A stretch of DNA of 64,000 nt from Chara braunii (lineage: Eukaryota > Streptophyta > Charophyceae > Charales > Characeae). Of this stretch, positions 32,763 to 43,479 are shown one piece after another. Below the pieces are notes generated by a model. That model saw only the letters and a list, made by a program, of their open reading frames with translations. It was not told the DNA's origin and searched no databases. The stretch spans positions 800,537-864,536 of the forward strand of contig BFEA01000308.1 in NCBI GenBank assembly GCA_003427395.1, given 5' to 3'. The position numbers were made by a program, and so were the translations under genes. The first letter of the stretch is position 1; each line of letters begins with the position of its first letter.

Positions 32763-33714
32763 TTTCGCTGAGGTAGCGTCCCACGAAAACACCAAAGGCC
32801 ATTCGGCCTGTGTCCCAGGGGTTCGCGGGTGCCTCCGCTCCGCCACACCCATGGGTCTACGGCCCAGGTTCGGAACCGGTGCCAGGACCCTGGCGATCTA
32901 GAAACGAGGCCAGGAAACAAAAACAAAAAAAAACAATACAAAACCCAAACTAACACGGGGGGGCTATTGGGAACAAACAGCGGGGTCTGCTAGCGGTTAC
33001 CCCGGCCCTGCAGAACGGGCCTGCGATCAGACTCCCCCAGCAAAACCAAGGGGGATAGTCTCGCGGGACCCTCAACCCCCCTAGTTTCTCCCACGCTCCG
33101 CTGCTCCTGCGCCGACGCCCACTGGCCTCGATCCCCCCGTACCTCCGTAGCAATAGTCCAATGCCGTAACCCATAGGGCTACGCCCAAGCCTGAAATACC
33201 TCGGCGCGAAAATCTATATAAAGTGGTACCGCGCGGTGTTTAGGGCCAAAAACACCCTCCCCTGGGCCATCCCCCCCGTCTGCGCTCGCCCTTACGGCCA
33301 TTGGACATCTGTGCCGGCGGGCCTCAACCGCGCCGTTGCTGCCCCGCACGCCACCCTGCGTGCCAGTCCTAACATTGGTCAATGTGTCAAACCAGGACGA
33401 GCCTTTTATCCCTTCCTCTAGTTGGTAACAAAAATCACGCCGGTCGACTAGATCGGCTTATACAATCAACCGGAAAAATCACACGTGCGCCTTAAAACTG
33501 CGCGCTCACACACTTTCTACCCCAGTCAACCTTCGGCCAGAACATAAGTGACCGGCCCCGCCGTGACTCGAGCGGTATCCCCAACTGTGAATTAACTTAT
33601 CTTCTGTCATTTGCAAACACCAGGGCGGATACCCTTGTAAGGGTATTCGCGCCGACAGCGGTGTCGGGTCGCAGTGCTCGACCTCGCTCGACGTGCCTCT
33701 CTCAAAAAAAAAAA

Positions 33715-34309
33715 CATGTTTTTTTAACTTTGTGGTATCACATGAGTCATAGGTCCCATTATATTTTATGGAAAACTGTTTTTCCCAGAAAACCACTGCA
33801 CAATTTTGCGAAGAGGACTTTTATGTTGGTCCACTTTTCACGAAGTGCTCGTTACTGGTGATTTAATGTCCGTATGCCAAAATTGCCAAGACAATTTTGT
33901 GGGGTGAAAAAAATCATTCACAACCACCACTGCTTCCGAGGAACTTTTGCCCTGGGCTGCGAACACCCTGCGCGCCCAGAAAAAATGAAATGGCGCGGCC
34001 TCGTTTTGTCTGGCCCCAGCCATTTTGCTCCGGCTGCCGAGGCCCGAAAGTTGCAGCAGCATGCAAGGCGCACCAGAGAATAATGGCTGGGAATTTGGGA
34101 AAGGTACTGGTGGTGTTAATAAAATGTCACGCATCTGGTGGCTGGTGATGCGAATGGAGAGTCTGAGTCACCACTGCCCCAACGTGTGGGTGGGATTGCA
34201 GCAGAAACAGGGCATACTCAGAATAGGACCCTCTTACTAATTTCCGGACTTATCTGTGGTCAGATACATTGAGGTGAGGCTGTTAATGGGGTGAGATGCA
34301 TGTAGGATA
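33715..34309 (+). repeat. Dispersed repeat, copy A left part (copy B at 54355-54856)
   Basis: Long similarity to 54355-54800: TGTGGTATCACATGAGTCAT, CCATTATATTTTATG, GGACTTTTATGT-GGTCCA, CACCACTG-CCCAACGTG, GGGCATACTCA-AATAGGA, ATTTCCGGACTTA. Relative to copy B it carries about 170 extra bases (about 33930-34100) related to the MITE cores at 37700 and 47390 (AGCCATTTTGCTCC). Its right part continues at 36564 after the inserted element. Confidence 0.8.
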
Positions 34310-36563
34310 GGGCGTCGTTAGACACTCCTTACAAGTTCCTTGAGCCACAAGGTATTTTCCTTGTGGCTCGTAAGGGAATTTGGCGGCATCGTTCCACACA
34401 TCCTTGGGGACGTCCCCCGAGGACGTTTCCTTGTGGCCTGCCTGCGGCCATTTTCATATGAAGATATGCAGCTGCGGGCGGGGGTGTCCGTGGTCCAGCG
34501 TCCGGTGTCCGTGTGGAGACGGCGTGGTCCAGCGACGTCCGGCGGAAAAGGGCATGAGGCAGGCCACAGAAAATAAAATAAAAAAGTGGACCTCTACGAG
34601 TTCCTGGACCCATTCCCCCCTCACCCTCTGGCCCTGATGGAAGTGGTTACCTAACCCTGATACAATAGTGGATCAGATATGAGCGAGACAAGCCTCACCG
34701 GTGCCCCCCAGGGTAGTGCTTATCGATCGTTTTTAATACATATCAACTGCCCTTCCCCCGGTGCCCCCCGGAGGATGACCGCAGTAACATAAGACGATAC
34801 ACGCTACTCAAGAGCCAAGACTGCTGAAAACAAGGAACCAGACGAGCAAGCTGAAGTCCGACGCCCAGCAGCAGGGTGAAGAGGTTCCTGAAACAGGGGT
34901 TACTGGTGTAGCGGTAGGGTAGCAGCAGCTCAGGATACCTCCTGCGCAGTCAATCCCCTGGATCCCAGGGCAATCAATGCTGGCAGGAATCTTACTCAAG
35001 CCTCCTTCTGGCTTCTCATATTCTTCTCATATTCCTCAGATTCTCCAAATACACTCTGCAATACTTCTGTATATGGGACGCTGGACCCGGTTTCCAGCAG
35101 GTGATGCTTCCCACCAATAGATGGAGCCTCTCCCTAGTAAGTGCTAGTGGTGACTGCCTTTATCAGCACCACTAGCACCGACGGGAGCGTGTGGTGATGA
35201 CGACGACGTTTGGCGTGCAGTGCGCAGACGGTTCAGGGCTGAATCGGCCTTAGCAGCGGCGTCCCTTCCACCCACCTCCCAGTCAGTGTATGTGCGTGCA
35301 CCGGGTGCGTCCATCATCGTTGAGCTTCTCCTCCACATCGTTCGTGCCGTCTCACACTGTTCCGCCAGGGGGACGACATCCACGGAAAGGCGGCAGCTTC
35401 TCAGAGCTCTCCTCGGGGGTTGAGCAGGTTACGTCTCTGGGCTGTGAGGATTGAGACAGCAGCGGAGAGACATTATCCCTGTGGAGGTGGTGGCCATGGA
35501 GGGCGGCGGAGAGGACGGACATGCGCTGTTGACACCGCTTGAGCGGGCAGCCGTGGCGGCGGCCATGTCAACTGTTATTCTTTGTTGTCAGCAGGAGAGG
35601 GCGCTGGCATGAATGAAGGAGCAGTTGCGCACACATAGAAGAAGGACGCTAATTCAAGCTGCGGATGGTGGCCCTGTCATTTAGTTGTGCTACACGTTGG
35701 GTTGCGGCGTCATTCCACGAGTGACACCGAGGTGGTGGATCAAATGTAGGACGGGGGGGAAGTGGGAAGACCTTCAACAATGCAAGGATGCCACGGATGA
35801 CTACTTCAACAAGAAGCAGCACAGCGCCGAGGAGCAGCAGAGGGACCACCAGAAGCAGCACAGCGATGAGGAGCAGCAGAGGGAGCCTGCGATACTGGTC
35901 GGCCATGAACTGCACGGTGGAGAGGGCCGCAATGAGCACACGACGGCGGAGAAGGTAAGAGTCTTATCGGATGTGCAGCATGTGACGAGATGCATGGGAA
36001 TACGACGCTTGTGAAGAAACCTCGTTTGTGGATGGACTGAAGGCGCCACCGGGAAGAAAAACAAAAATCCGGCCGTTGATGCCGTCCGAAAACAACGACG
36101 CCACCCAATGGAGGCCCACCGCCAGCAGTAGCCGTTTGGGGGCGTTGGGGGACTACGCATACGTTCCTCGAGCGCACGAGACCGCATGATTCCGGTCGAA
36201 AACGACGACGCCACCCGATGGAGGCCCACCGCCAACAGTAGCCGTTGGGGGACGTTGGAGGGCGGGGATGTCCGTGCTAACGCCGCTGGACCACATCTGG
36301 ACCACCCAAGAACCAAAACTCTCCGTCGACGCATGTCTTCGCCACTCCGTGCCAGTGATCACGGTTCCTTGAGCTCCAAGGGACCTCACGAGGTCCCTTG
36401 GAGATAAGGAAATTTTGGCTGGGGCCACAAGGATGCCACAAGGAATTTTCCTTGTGGCGTTTTCACATTTCTTTTTCAATTTCGTCCCCAAGGACAGGTG
36501 GGACAGGTGGAACGAGCGCGTCCTTGTGGATTTCACGTCCCCGAGGAGTGTCTAACGACGCCC
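34310..36563. mobile_element. 2.25-kb TIR element (PIF/Harbinger-like) inserted in repeat copy A
   Basis: Ends GGGCGTCGTTAGACACTCC (34310-34328) and GGAGTGTCTAACGACGCCC (36545-36563) are perfect 19-bp inverted repeats, flanked by ATA on both sides (34307-34309; 36564-36566). Copy B keeps the empty site GTTAGATAGTGTG with one ATA, proving a 3-bp target duplication. Subterminal CACAAGG/CCTTGTGG words repeat near both ends. There is no transposase; the inside holds a SINE-like insert (35078-35190) and GC-rich non-coding sequence with a near-repeated segment (about 36100-36140 and 36215-36260). Non-autonomous. Confidence 0.85.
35078..35190 (+). mobile_element. Three-hairpin SINE-like element
   Basis: GGACGCTGGACCCGGTTTCC..CACCAATAGATGGAGCC, then a third hairpin with a 12-bp perfect stem GTGCTAGTGGTG/CACCACTAGCAC around about 35138-35177. 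Family members are listed at 39566, 46680, 52136, 52292 and elsewhere. Confidence 0.7.
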
Positions 36564-36625
36564 ATAGTGTGTTAGTGTAAGTATGCCCTCAAAAAGCTAG
36601 TTACAGTGAGTGGTGCTGCAAAAAG
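36564..36625 (+). repeat. Dispersed repeat, copy A right part
   Basis: Continues copy A after the inserted element: ATAGTGTGTTAGTGTAAGTA, then GCTAGTTACAGTGAGTGGTG, matching 54797-54856. The stretch 36626-36830 has no recognisable gene. Confidence 0.8.
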
Positions 36626-36829
36626 AGTCGAAAGCACCACGACATACACTAGTTAAGGGAGTCTGAACTTCAGAGGTATTCTTTTCTTTTTGAAGGAATT
36701 GTCTTTTTGTTTTTCTGTATTCTTCTCTCAACTTTTGCCTTTCACAACCTACTCCTAAGGCTATCTAGAGGGGACCCCTGCAAGCATAGTTTCCTCTCAC
36801 TGTGAAGGGAAGATTTCATGTTGCCCCTT

Positions 36830-37072
36830 GCCCCCGCCAGTGGGGGTCTGGCTAACACAAAGACCAAGACCTGCCAGTAGCTGTGCCGCCCTTTTTCATC
36901 GTCCCCCACCCCTCATCGAGTAGCAGCAGTGCCTATGGCCAACACTTAGCAGCAGTGGCTATGGCCAACACTCTCCCACACACCACACACAACCCACTCG
37001 CGCTCGCACTCACACCCATGTTGGTCATAGATTCCACTAATACCAATCAGGAGTATCCAGAGGACTATCCCA
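36830..37072 (-). mobile_element. tRNA-derived SINE (family 1), inverted partial copy, left arm of gap
   Basis: On the minus strand this matches the 3' half of the SINE at 43975-44305 and 57700-57956 (GTGAGTG..GTGTGTGGTGTG, TTGGCCATAG, CTACTGGCA, GGTCTTTGTGTTA). It contains a short tandem duplication (AGCAGCAGTGCCTATGGCCA, twice). It runs into the N gap. Confidence 0.65.
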
Positions 37073-37367
37073 NNNNNNNNNNNNNNNNNNNNNNNNNNNN
37101 NNNNNNNNNNNNNNNNNNNNNNNNNNNNNNNNNNNNNNNNNNNNNNNNNNNNNNNNNNNNNNNNNNNNNNNNNNNNNNNNNNNNNNNNNNNNNNNNNNNN
37201 NNNNNNNNNNNNNNNNNNNNNNNNNNNNNNNNNNNNNNNNNNNNNNNNNNNNNNNNNNNNNNNNNNNNNNNNNNNNNNNNNNNNNNNNNNNNNNNNNNNN
37301 NNNNNNNNNNNNNNNNNNNNNNNNNNNNNNNNNNNNNNNNNNNNNNNNNNNNNNNNNNNNNNNNNNN
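37073..37367. other. Assembly gap (295 N)
   Basis: The gap lies between two inverted SINE arms (36838-36960 and 37368-37462 are reverse complements over about 95 bases). A hairpin-prone palindrome probably broke the assembly here. Confidence 0.98.
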
Positions 37368-37470
37368 AGCCACTGCTGCTACTCGATGAGGGGTGGGGGA
37401 CGATGAAAAAGGGAGGCGCAGCTACTGGCAGGTCTCGGTCTTTGTGTTAGCCAGACCCCCACCCACCTCA
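37368..37470 (+). mobile_element. SINE family 1, right arm of gap
   Basis: Reverse complement of the left arm: AGCAGTAGCTGC-type sequence, ACTCGATGAGGGGTGGGGGA, GGTCTTTGTGTTAGCCAGAC. Either a second SINE in the opposite orientation or a collapsed palindrome. Confidence 0.6.
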
Positions 37471-37504
37471 ATTTTCTTATCTCCAAAGAAACAGTCGTTG
37501 GTAG

Positions 37505-37539
<35 letters not shown>

Positions 37540-37970
37540 GGAATGGGGTTCATGCAGTGGTGGTGGGATATTTCCACTAAATCTGAGGGGCTCGGACATA
37601 ACTCCTGCCTTGAAAAGGGGTTCAAGCTGCATCTTAGGCTTTGGTTTGCCGGTTGAAGCCACCAGTCCTTCCGAGCGTCTTTTTCCCGAGGCTCTAAATG
37701 CCCTCCATGCCAAAAAAGAACGAACTGACGTGGGCCGCCTTTGAGCTGGCCCCACCAGCCATTTTGCTCCAGCAGCCTACCCCCGAAACTTGCGCTGTTG
37801 GTGCAGCCGCATCAGAGAAAAATGACTGGGAAACATACTGGTGGTTTAAGTCGAAACAAGGCCTAAGATCTAACTTGATCTCCTTTTCAAGGCAGGGCTT
37901 ATGTCTAAGCCTCTTGGATTGAGTGGGAACTTCAGGCCGCCACTGCCTGAACCCCATTCCTTCCCAACAG
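37540..37970. mobile_element. Foldback element, 430 bp
   Basis: The left arm (GGAATGGGGTTCATGCAGTG..CCTGCCTTGAAAAGG..TCTTAGGC..CACCAGTC, 37540-37670) is the reverse complement of the right arm (GGTGGTTTAAG..GCCTAAGATC..CCTTTTCAAGGCAGG..GAACCCCATTCC, 37848-37970) with point differences. The centre carries the AGCCATTTTGCTCC core seen at 34015 and 47390. A 31-base A run precedes it (about 37507-37537). Non-coding. Confidence 0.7.
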
Positions 37971-38216
37971 TGGACCATGCACGGCTCAGGGGCTTCCAAG
38001 CTCGTTGAGTGGCATGGAATCGATGTGTTTAAAAATAACGAAAAAAAGAAAAAAGGAAAGAGGGCACTACCTGCGGCTTCCTGATTATGACAAAATAAAG
38101 CCCTGTGTGCAGATTCTGCCATTAGGAAATCGGAAGGGGCACCGTCACATTTGGATTCTGTCTATAGTTTTTTTTTCTTTCTTTTTTAGCCAGAGGTCGA
38201 AGGGGGAACGATTTCT

Positions 38217-38458
38217 TTGGCTGGTTGGCTGAAGGATAAAAGTAAGGACATGCTGGAGATCATCTGGAAGCTGGAGGAGGGGCCGGATCCTCGGCTTGAC
38301 GTCTGCATCGATTGGAGGAGGGCAGATGGCATCATGTCTGTCTACAAAACCCTATTCAAAGAGGGTTGCCATCTGTGTGCTCTTCAGGAAGACCGGTTGG
38401 AGGGCGATATTGATGGTGAGGAGGCGCACGTGGCATCATATGTAACAAGGTTAACATC

Positions 38459-38502
<44 letters not shown>

Positions 38503-38621
38503 CGACAATAACATCGACACCGGTGATATTGGAGGCCGCGAAGATAACAAGGGTCACAAAGCTAATACCGGTCATATCAACGACATCATTGATCGCGGCA
38601 CCTGCAGTGTTGGCGGCGGCT

Positions 38622-38652
<31 letters not shown>

Positions 38653-38656
38653 GCAT

Positions 38657-38688
<32 letters not shown>

Positions 38689-39074
38689 ACAACAACAATA
38701 ACGACAACAACAACAACACCAATGACAACAACAACGGCCACAGTGACAACAACAACGGTGACAACATCAACAACAACAATTGCTTCGTCGTCAGCATGGC
38801 AAGTGAGAGGCCGGGATCTGACGTAGACAGGGGGAAGGGGATTGGGGCTGAAATAAAGTGGTGTTCTACCTTTCCCCTCTCCAATCTTGATATGGGATTG
38901 CTTCTTGTTGACCGACTCAGGGCGGGGGTAGGATACTTGAAGTTGATTCAAATTGCCCGACCCGCAATTTCAATCAAGAAGGTCGGTGTCATGATGGAAA
39001 TATGGTTGATGGTTGTTAACGTGGTTAGGGTCTCCCCCTCGGATGACATGTTTTCATTGATAAACATAACATAG
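38217..39074 (+). CDS. Low-complexity ORF (Thr/Asn runs), uncertain
   Basis: A 285-residue frame not recognised. Residues 1-78 have ordinary composition (KDMLEIIWKLEEGPDPRLDV; WRRADGIMSVYKTLFKEGCH). The middle is made of (ACA)n and (CAA)n tracts (38458-38502 and about 38620-38790), read as poly-Thr and poly-Asn. The last 85 residues are ordinary again. A pyrimidine run and AG (about 38167-38192) just before it could be a splice acceptor, so the first part might be an exon. The same tracts read in other frames are equally open, so the long frame may just reflect stop-free triplet repeats. Confidence 0.25.
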
Positions 39075-39173
39075 ACAAGTTTTGGTGATGGTCCCCAACA
39101 GGGAGGTGGGTAGTTTAGGGTTTCGTGCTTTGCTTTGATTTCCTTGTTTGGGGATCGTTGAAGATGCATTTTG

Positions 39174-39330
39174 TTAAACCACCAGTACTTCCTCGAGTTG
39201 TGCCCGTTAACGCGCCGTGATTTTAGGAAACGTACGGGCTACTAGAGGAGCGCCCAAATTTATTCAACTAGCAACGTTTCTACTCTTTTTTTTCCGCGGC
39301 TGATAGCTGGGCTAAGTACTGGTGGTTTAA
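39174..39330. mobile_element. 157-bp MITE, TIR TTAAACCACCAGTACTT
   Basis: Begins TTAAACCACCAGTACTT and ends AAGTACTGGTGGTTTAA, perfect 17-bp inverted repeats. The inside is about 90 percent like the copy at 51550-51710 (GTGCCCGTTAACGCGCC, AGGAAACGTACGGGCTACTA, GAGCGCCCAAAT, GCTGATAGCTGGGC). Confidence 0.85.
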
Positions 39331-39514
39331 GACAATACTTCATGAGTTGGAGGTCAATTCTTCCCTTACGCAGGGAAGTAATCAATGCCTCGGATCTTTT
39401 CGAGATGTAGGTGCAACCACATAATAGGGAGGCTGTTCCTGAATTCCAGCTCATATACATCACATCAGTGTTAGGACTTTGTATCACGGTAGAATGATAT
39501 TTTCTCATATCACT

Positions 39515-39665
39515 GAATAGGGACGCTGAACCCGATTTCCAGCTGATACACATCATATCTTGTACAGGGACGCTGGACCCGATTTCCAGCAGGTGCAACT
39601 CACCACCAATAGATGGAGTCTTCGACGAAGGGGCCTACTTACCAGGGCTGCTCTTATCACCTCGC
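39515..39665 (+). mobile_element. Three-hairpin SINE-like element, partly duplicated
   Basis: GGGACGCTGAACCCGATTTC at about 39518 and GGGACGCTGGACCCGATTTC at 39566, the second followed by CACCAATAGATGGAG and a shortened third hairpin with GCTCTTATCACC. Two 5' halves in tandem. Confidence 0.65.
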
Positions 39666-40012
39666 TAGTACCTTTGGCGTGTGGGAAGATAGCGGGCCTC
39701 CGGTGGGCCTCCGACCTTTTCGGAGGCCGAAACGAAACGATGACCGCCGATTAGATTTATCAATGGCAGCCGTCGTCGGACCCGACCTCCGAAACTTTAG
39801 GAGTTTGGGAAACGTCCACTTTTCCCTATTTTCCCACGCACCAAAGGTAGTAGTGCTTTAAGTAGGTTTTCCCACATCATGGGCCACATGTGAAGCTAAA
39901 AAAAAAAAAAAAAAAAGGGAAAGTAGACCTCCTATTTATGAATTTAGAAACCTGGGGCTATATAAAATTGAAGACAACTAAATAAGACCTAAAAACAAAT
40001 TGGAGGTTTAAA

Positions 40013-40080
40013 AAAAAAAAAGGCTCCAATCTATTCATGGTGAGCAGCACGTGCTGGGAACCGAGCCGAGTGTCCCTTAT
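40013..40080 (-). mobile_element. Three-hairpin SINE-like element, short subtype, antisense
   Basis: An A tract followed by GGCTCCAATCTATTCATGG, GAGCAGCACGTGCTGGGAAC and GTGTCCC. Same layout as 44689 and 56552: only hairpins 1 and 2 are present. The surrounding 39666-40590 holds an A run near 39899 and no gene I can support. Confidence 0.65.
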
Positions 40081-40589
40081 AATAAGAATACAATAATGAA
40101 GATTGATGATTAGGAGTGTAGCGAAGCTAATTCTTATCTTCAATTGAGAAAATCAGAGAAAATTTGAGATGTTTAAAACCAACTCAGGACTCTACTTTTG
40201 TCCAACCCCTCATTCCAAGTACCCCTACCATCCCAGCCGCATCCAAACCTAGCTATGTTTTCCTCCTATCCAGGCCTATACCCGGTCTCACACCTCCAAT
40301 CAAACTAGGTTACAGGACAACGCAACCCACCCCAACTCTGACCATCATCGACCTGGCAGTAGCTCCTGGTCAGTCACTGGATTGGCTCCCACCCTCTGCA
40401 ATCCCCATCTCTCTCTACAAGGCCTCATGCCCCAGCGCAGTCCAATATTGTTCTCGCATCGACAAACCTAGCCCTCTAAACATGCACAACTACCTTTGAA
40501 GATAACTAAGTCAATACTGACATGAAATACTATATCTGACTTTCATGGAATCCTGAGAGATGATGACGATTTGAATGATGAGTCAAATA

Positions 40590-41620
40590 TGAAGATCTTC
40601 CTCAACCCCCCCCCCCTCCCTCCCTTTGTTTCCTCCTACACCACCGTTGCCTCCGCCAAAAAGGATTGCTCTGATCACAAACTCGCCTCCTCTGCCCCAA
40701 CTATAGGCAGACCCGTATCTATCCGTTGCTCATGCAAAAGCATCCAATCCCCACCTAGAGTATGCTTTTGTCAACCCTTTGCGTTTATGTGCCACCTCCG
40801 GGGAATGGTGCAGACCAATACATCTCCCCCAGCCGCCCCAGAAAAAAATATCCCTCAAAATCCGCCTTCCCTCTCTCGAGCGCATTCACCTCCCGTCTTG
40901 TGTCGCCCTTGCAGAGTCGAGCTCACCTCCCAATCCATGCCAGAAAGTAATTCTAAACATTTAAGAGGAGAAAGAATTGGAAGATGGAAAACCCGCCCCC
41001 TTCCCCCCCCCTTTGTCGTCTTCCCCCTACTTTAAACCCATCTTGGCGGCACATTACCCCCTCTCCCCCCCTCATCCCAGTCATCTCCTCGGCATCTTTT
41101 CCTGCACTTCCCCCACTTTCTCCCCATCTCTGTGCTAGTTTCCCCCCTACTTCCCCTGCATCTCTTTGAGACCTGCCCCTTATTTTGCCCCTCATCTCAG
41201 TGCCACCCCTACTCCCTCCTTTTTCCCCCCCATCTCCTTCGCAATTCACCCTCCACTGACCCCCTACCTCTCTGCCACCTTCCCCCTACTTCCCTCGCAT
41301 CTTCCGGACAGCTGCCCCCCATTCTGTCCTCCTGCCTAACAGCTGGCCCCCAATTTTGGCCGCCGTCTTGTACCCCGTCCTTCAACTTTCTCCCAATTCC
41401 CGCCCCCCTCATCTCCTTGCCACCTTCTTTATCATCTCCTCCCCACATTACAACACATTGTCATCATCCTCCCTTATTTCTACTCACAGTTGCCCGACAA
41501 CATCCCCACACCTGCTATGTGACGCGCTAGTTCCCGGACCTACGCCATCTTCCGTTCCCCTGCGCCGTCTTCCGTTCTCCTCCCCCCCCCCCCCCGTTTT
41601 TTCTTTTTGTCGAATTTTGG
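40590..41620. repeat. C/T-strand-biased region with degenerate minisatellite
   Basis: The plus strand is almost all pyrimidine over long stretches (for example 40985-41050, 41100-41330, 41578-41597), with loosely repeated words CCCCCTACTTCCC, CTGCCCCCCATT, CCATCTCCTT. Open frames here are products of composition. Possible triplex-forming DNA. Confidence 0.6.
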
Positions 41621-41666
41621 GTGACCATCTGACAAGGCCTCTTTTTGTATTTTCATTGATGTAATA

Positions 41667-43080
41667 TGTGAGACCCTCGGATCAATTTTTGAAAATTTGT
41701 CTTTCGCAAATTCGAGAATTACATGGCAATTACGCGCGCCTTAGCGAGCGCGCTAGGAATTTGGGACGACAGTTAGGAATTTCGAAATAAGCGGAATCTG
41801 ACGTGTCATTTCTTGCGCTTGAATGTTCTCAACCTCGTCTCGGAAAGCTCTGGGAACTTTCGTAGGAATCCGAATAGGCATAGGACTTTTTCTCCCGCGC
41901 CTGCTCTACCGCGCGAATATGGTACTTTTCAATTTGAAATAGCTGTAATTGTTTTGGTGCCTTTTTTGCCTCCGCGTCGGCGCCATGCATGCGAGCTTCC
42001 CCTCCCCGCTTCCCATGCTGCCTTCGACACTCTCCTCTTCGTGCTCACGCTCCTTCTCTCTCTGTAACCGTTTTCCATCTCTCTCTCGACCTTGCACGCC
42101 TTTTTTCTTCTTCTTGATCGTCTAAATCTTGGTTCCGTTTCACGCTATTCTTCGCGCTCTTCTTCTTCCCGCTCTGATCTCCGCGCCAAAATACCCTGTC
42201 GACCCCCTTTCATTTCCCTTAGTCAAGGAGACGCGCCGTGTAAGAAGGAAATTTCTGATACACGATGATTCTGATTAGCTGCAGCTGGGATCCAAAGGAT
42301 CGACATGGCTTTCGTCTGGCAATCCTTGAGCCCTCCCCTACTCCTCCCTATCTCAGTCCTAACCCTTCCTAGCATCAATCTTCTTTTCCGCAGCTATAAA
42401 TTCCGCAAGTGCTCTCGAAAATCTCTCTCTCGACTCATCTGCCCACTTCCGAGAAGCCGTGGCTAGATGGTATGAATGAAGGTGCGAGTCGAAAAGTCCC
42501 GACGAGCTGGGTATAGTTTGGACGCTCGGTATGTTGGATCGCCGAACGGACTGTGGGATCCGAGTAGGGTCGTGCCGAGGCTAAGTCGGCGGGGTGACGA
42601 TTACTATGGTGGATTTGGCACGTGACGGCCGGGATCTTCAGTGCAAGCGAGATGTTTGAGGTTCGAGTCAGAAGTGAGTGAGTGTATGGCCTGGGGCTAT
42701 GGTGGAATCTTATGGCAGAAGTGCTTCCTTTTTTGTTGTCCGTAAATTTGTATCTTCAAGACTTCAAGTGTGAATTCCGATCACTCGGCTTTTAAGCCGG
42801 AACTTTCCTGGACAAGATTGCCTGACATTCTGTGATTGCTTTCCACTCGTTCTTCCCTCCTGGTCTGCGTCCATACTCTCTCCCTCTCTCTCTCTCCTCC
42901 AATCACGCTATATCGTAATGGATGAATTATGGTAAACCTTACTTCTCTCATTCGGTATGTACATGTGGTGAGTCGCGTCAGAGAGTTGTTATGGCATGAT
43001 TGTATGGCTGATCGACTGAATGATCTGATTGCTTAGAGTGATGTATGATTAAGATTTGTTTGAAGCTTATCTTCGCTGCC
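41667..43080 (+). other. Upstream region and leader of ORF-family copy 2
   Basis: Begins near TGTGAGACCCTCGGATC, a common plant LTR start, though no second LTR was found. GCTATAAATT lies at 42393-42402, the same TATA word as at copies 1 and 3, with CT-rich sequence before it as at those loci. No coding sequence is supported in this stretch. Confidence 0.4.
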
Positions 43081-43479
43081 ATGTGGACTGACGGCCCCAA
43101 CCCGACCGGGCGCCAACTTCCCATGCCCCCGCCGCGCCCCTTCTCGTACAACGAGGAAAGGATACGTGTATGCGAGTGGGACGTACGGGAAGCCGTCGCC
43201 AAGATCGGAGGGCGTTATTTCTTTCCTCCCGAAACTCGGTGTTATGGATTTGTCGGTGTGGGTTTTGTTAACATCGATACGCACTTCCCGCCATAATCGT
43301 TGTTACTGCCCTTTAACGAACTAATCGTCGTACCGTGGATGGCAGTGGAACCTCATTGGCCTAATACTATGTGCAGCGATTGCCGCTGCTTCGAGCGCTA
43401 CAGGCCAAGGGATTCCACTACCGCACACGTGGCGAGGACTAGCGCAAGGAAAGAGCCACTCAATTGAGACCCTCTTCGT
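43081..43479 (+). pseudogene. Unrecognised ORF family, copy 2, with one stop
   Basis: The frame MWTDGPNPTGRQLPMPPPRP continues with SYNEERIRVCEWDVREAV, RYFFPPETRCYGFVGVGFVN and IDTHFPP. After a TAA at 43294-43296 the same frame reads SLLLPFNELIVVPWMAVEPH and W. This aligns with copies 1 and 3 on both sides of the stop (GVGFILIDRFSSP and ILPYNDLILFPWSSAHSTW in copy 3). It then diverges into a Cys-rich stretch (CSDCRCFERY). The stop in a conserved block makes this copy a likely pseudogene. Confidence 0.5.

Larger units (their letters stand above)
26853..33657 (-). mobile_element. LTR3, inverted copy of the giant LTR (6.8 kb)
   Basis: On the minus strand it runs TGTCGG (33657) to CGACA (26853), with intact TGTCG/CGACA ends. 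It shares with LTR1 the start palindrome, the U6-like region, both stem-loop arrays and the 3' part (for example the GTTAATCTCTCGACGCTGG region near 27615 against 13820). It is much more diverged from LTR1 than LTR2 is, so it is an older or different subfamily member. Long open frames across 31993-33400 on either strand are not shared with LTR1 or LTR2 and I do not call them genes. Confidence 0.8.

Noticed and set aside
36883-37389. Open frames running through the N gap (also at 57083-57403)
   Set aside because: The frames are open only because N has no stop codons.
40164-41664. Several proline/serine-rich open frames
   Set aside because: They follow from C/T bias and change frame freely; no domain is seen.
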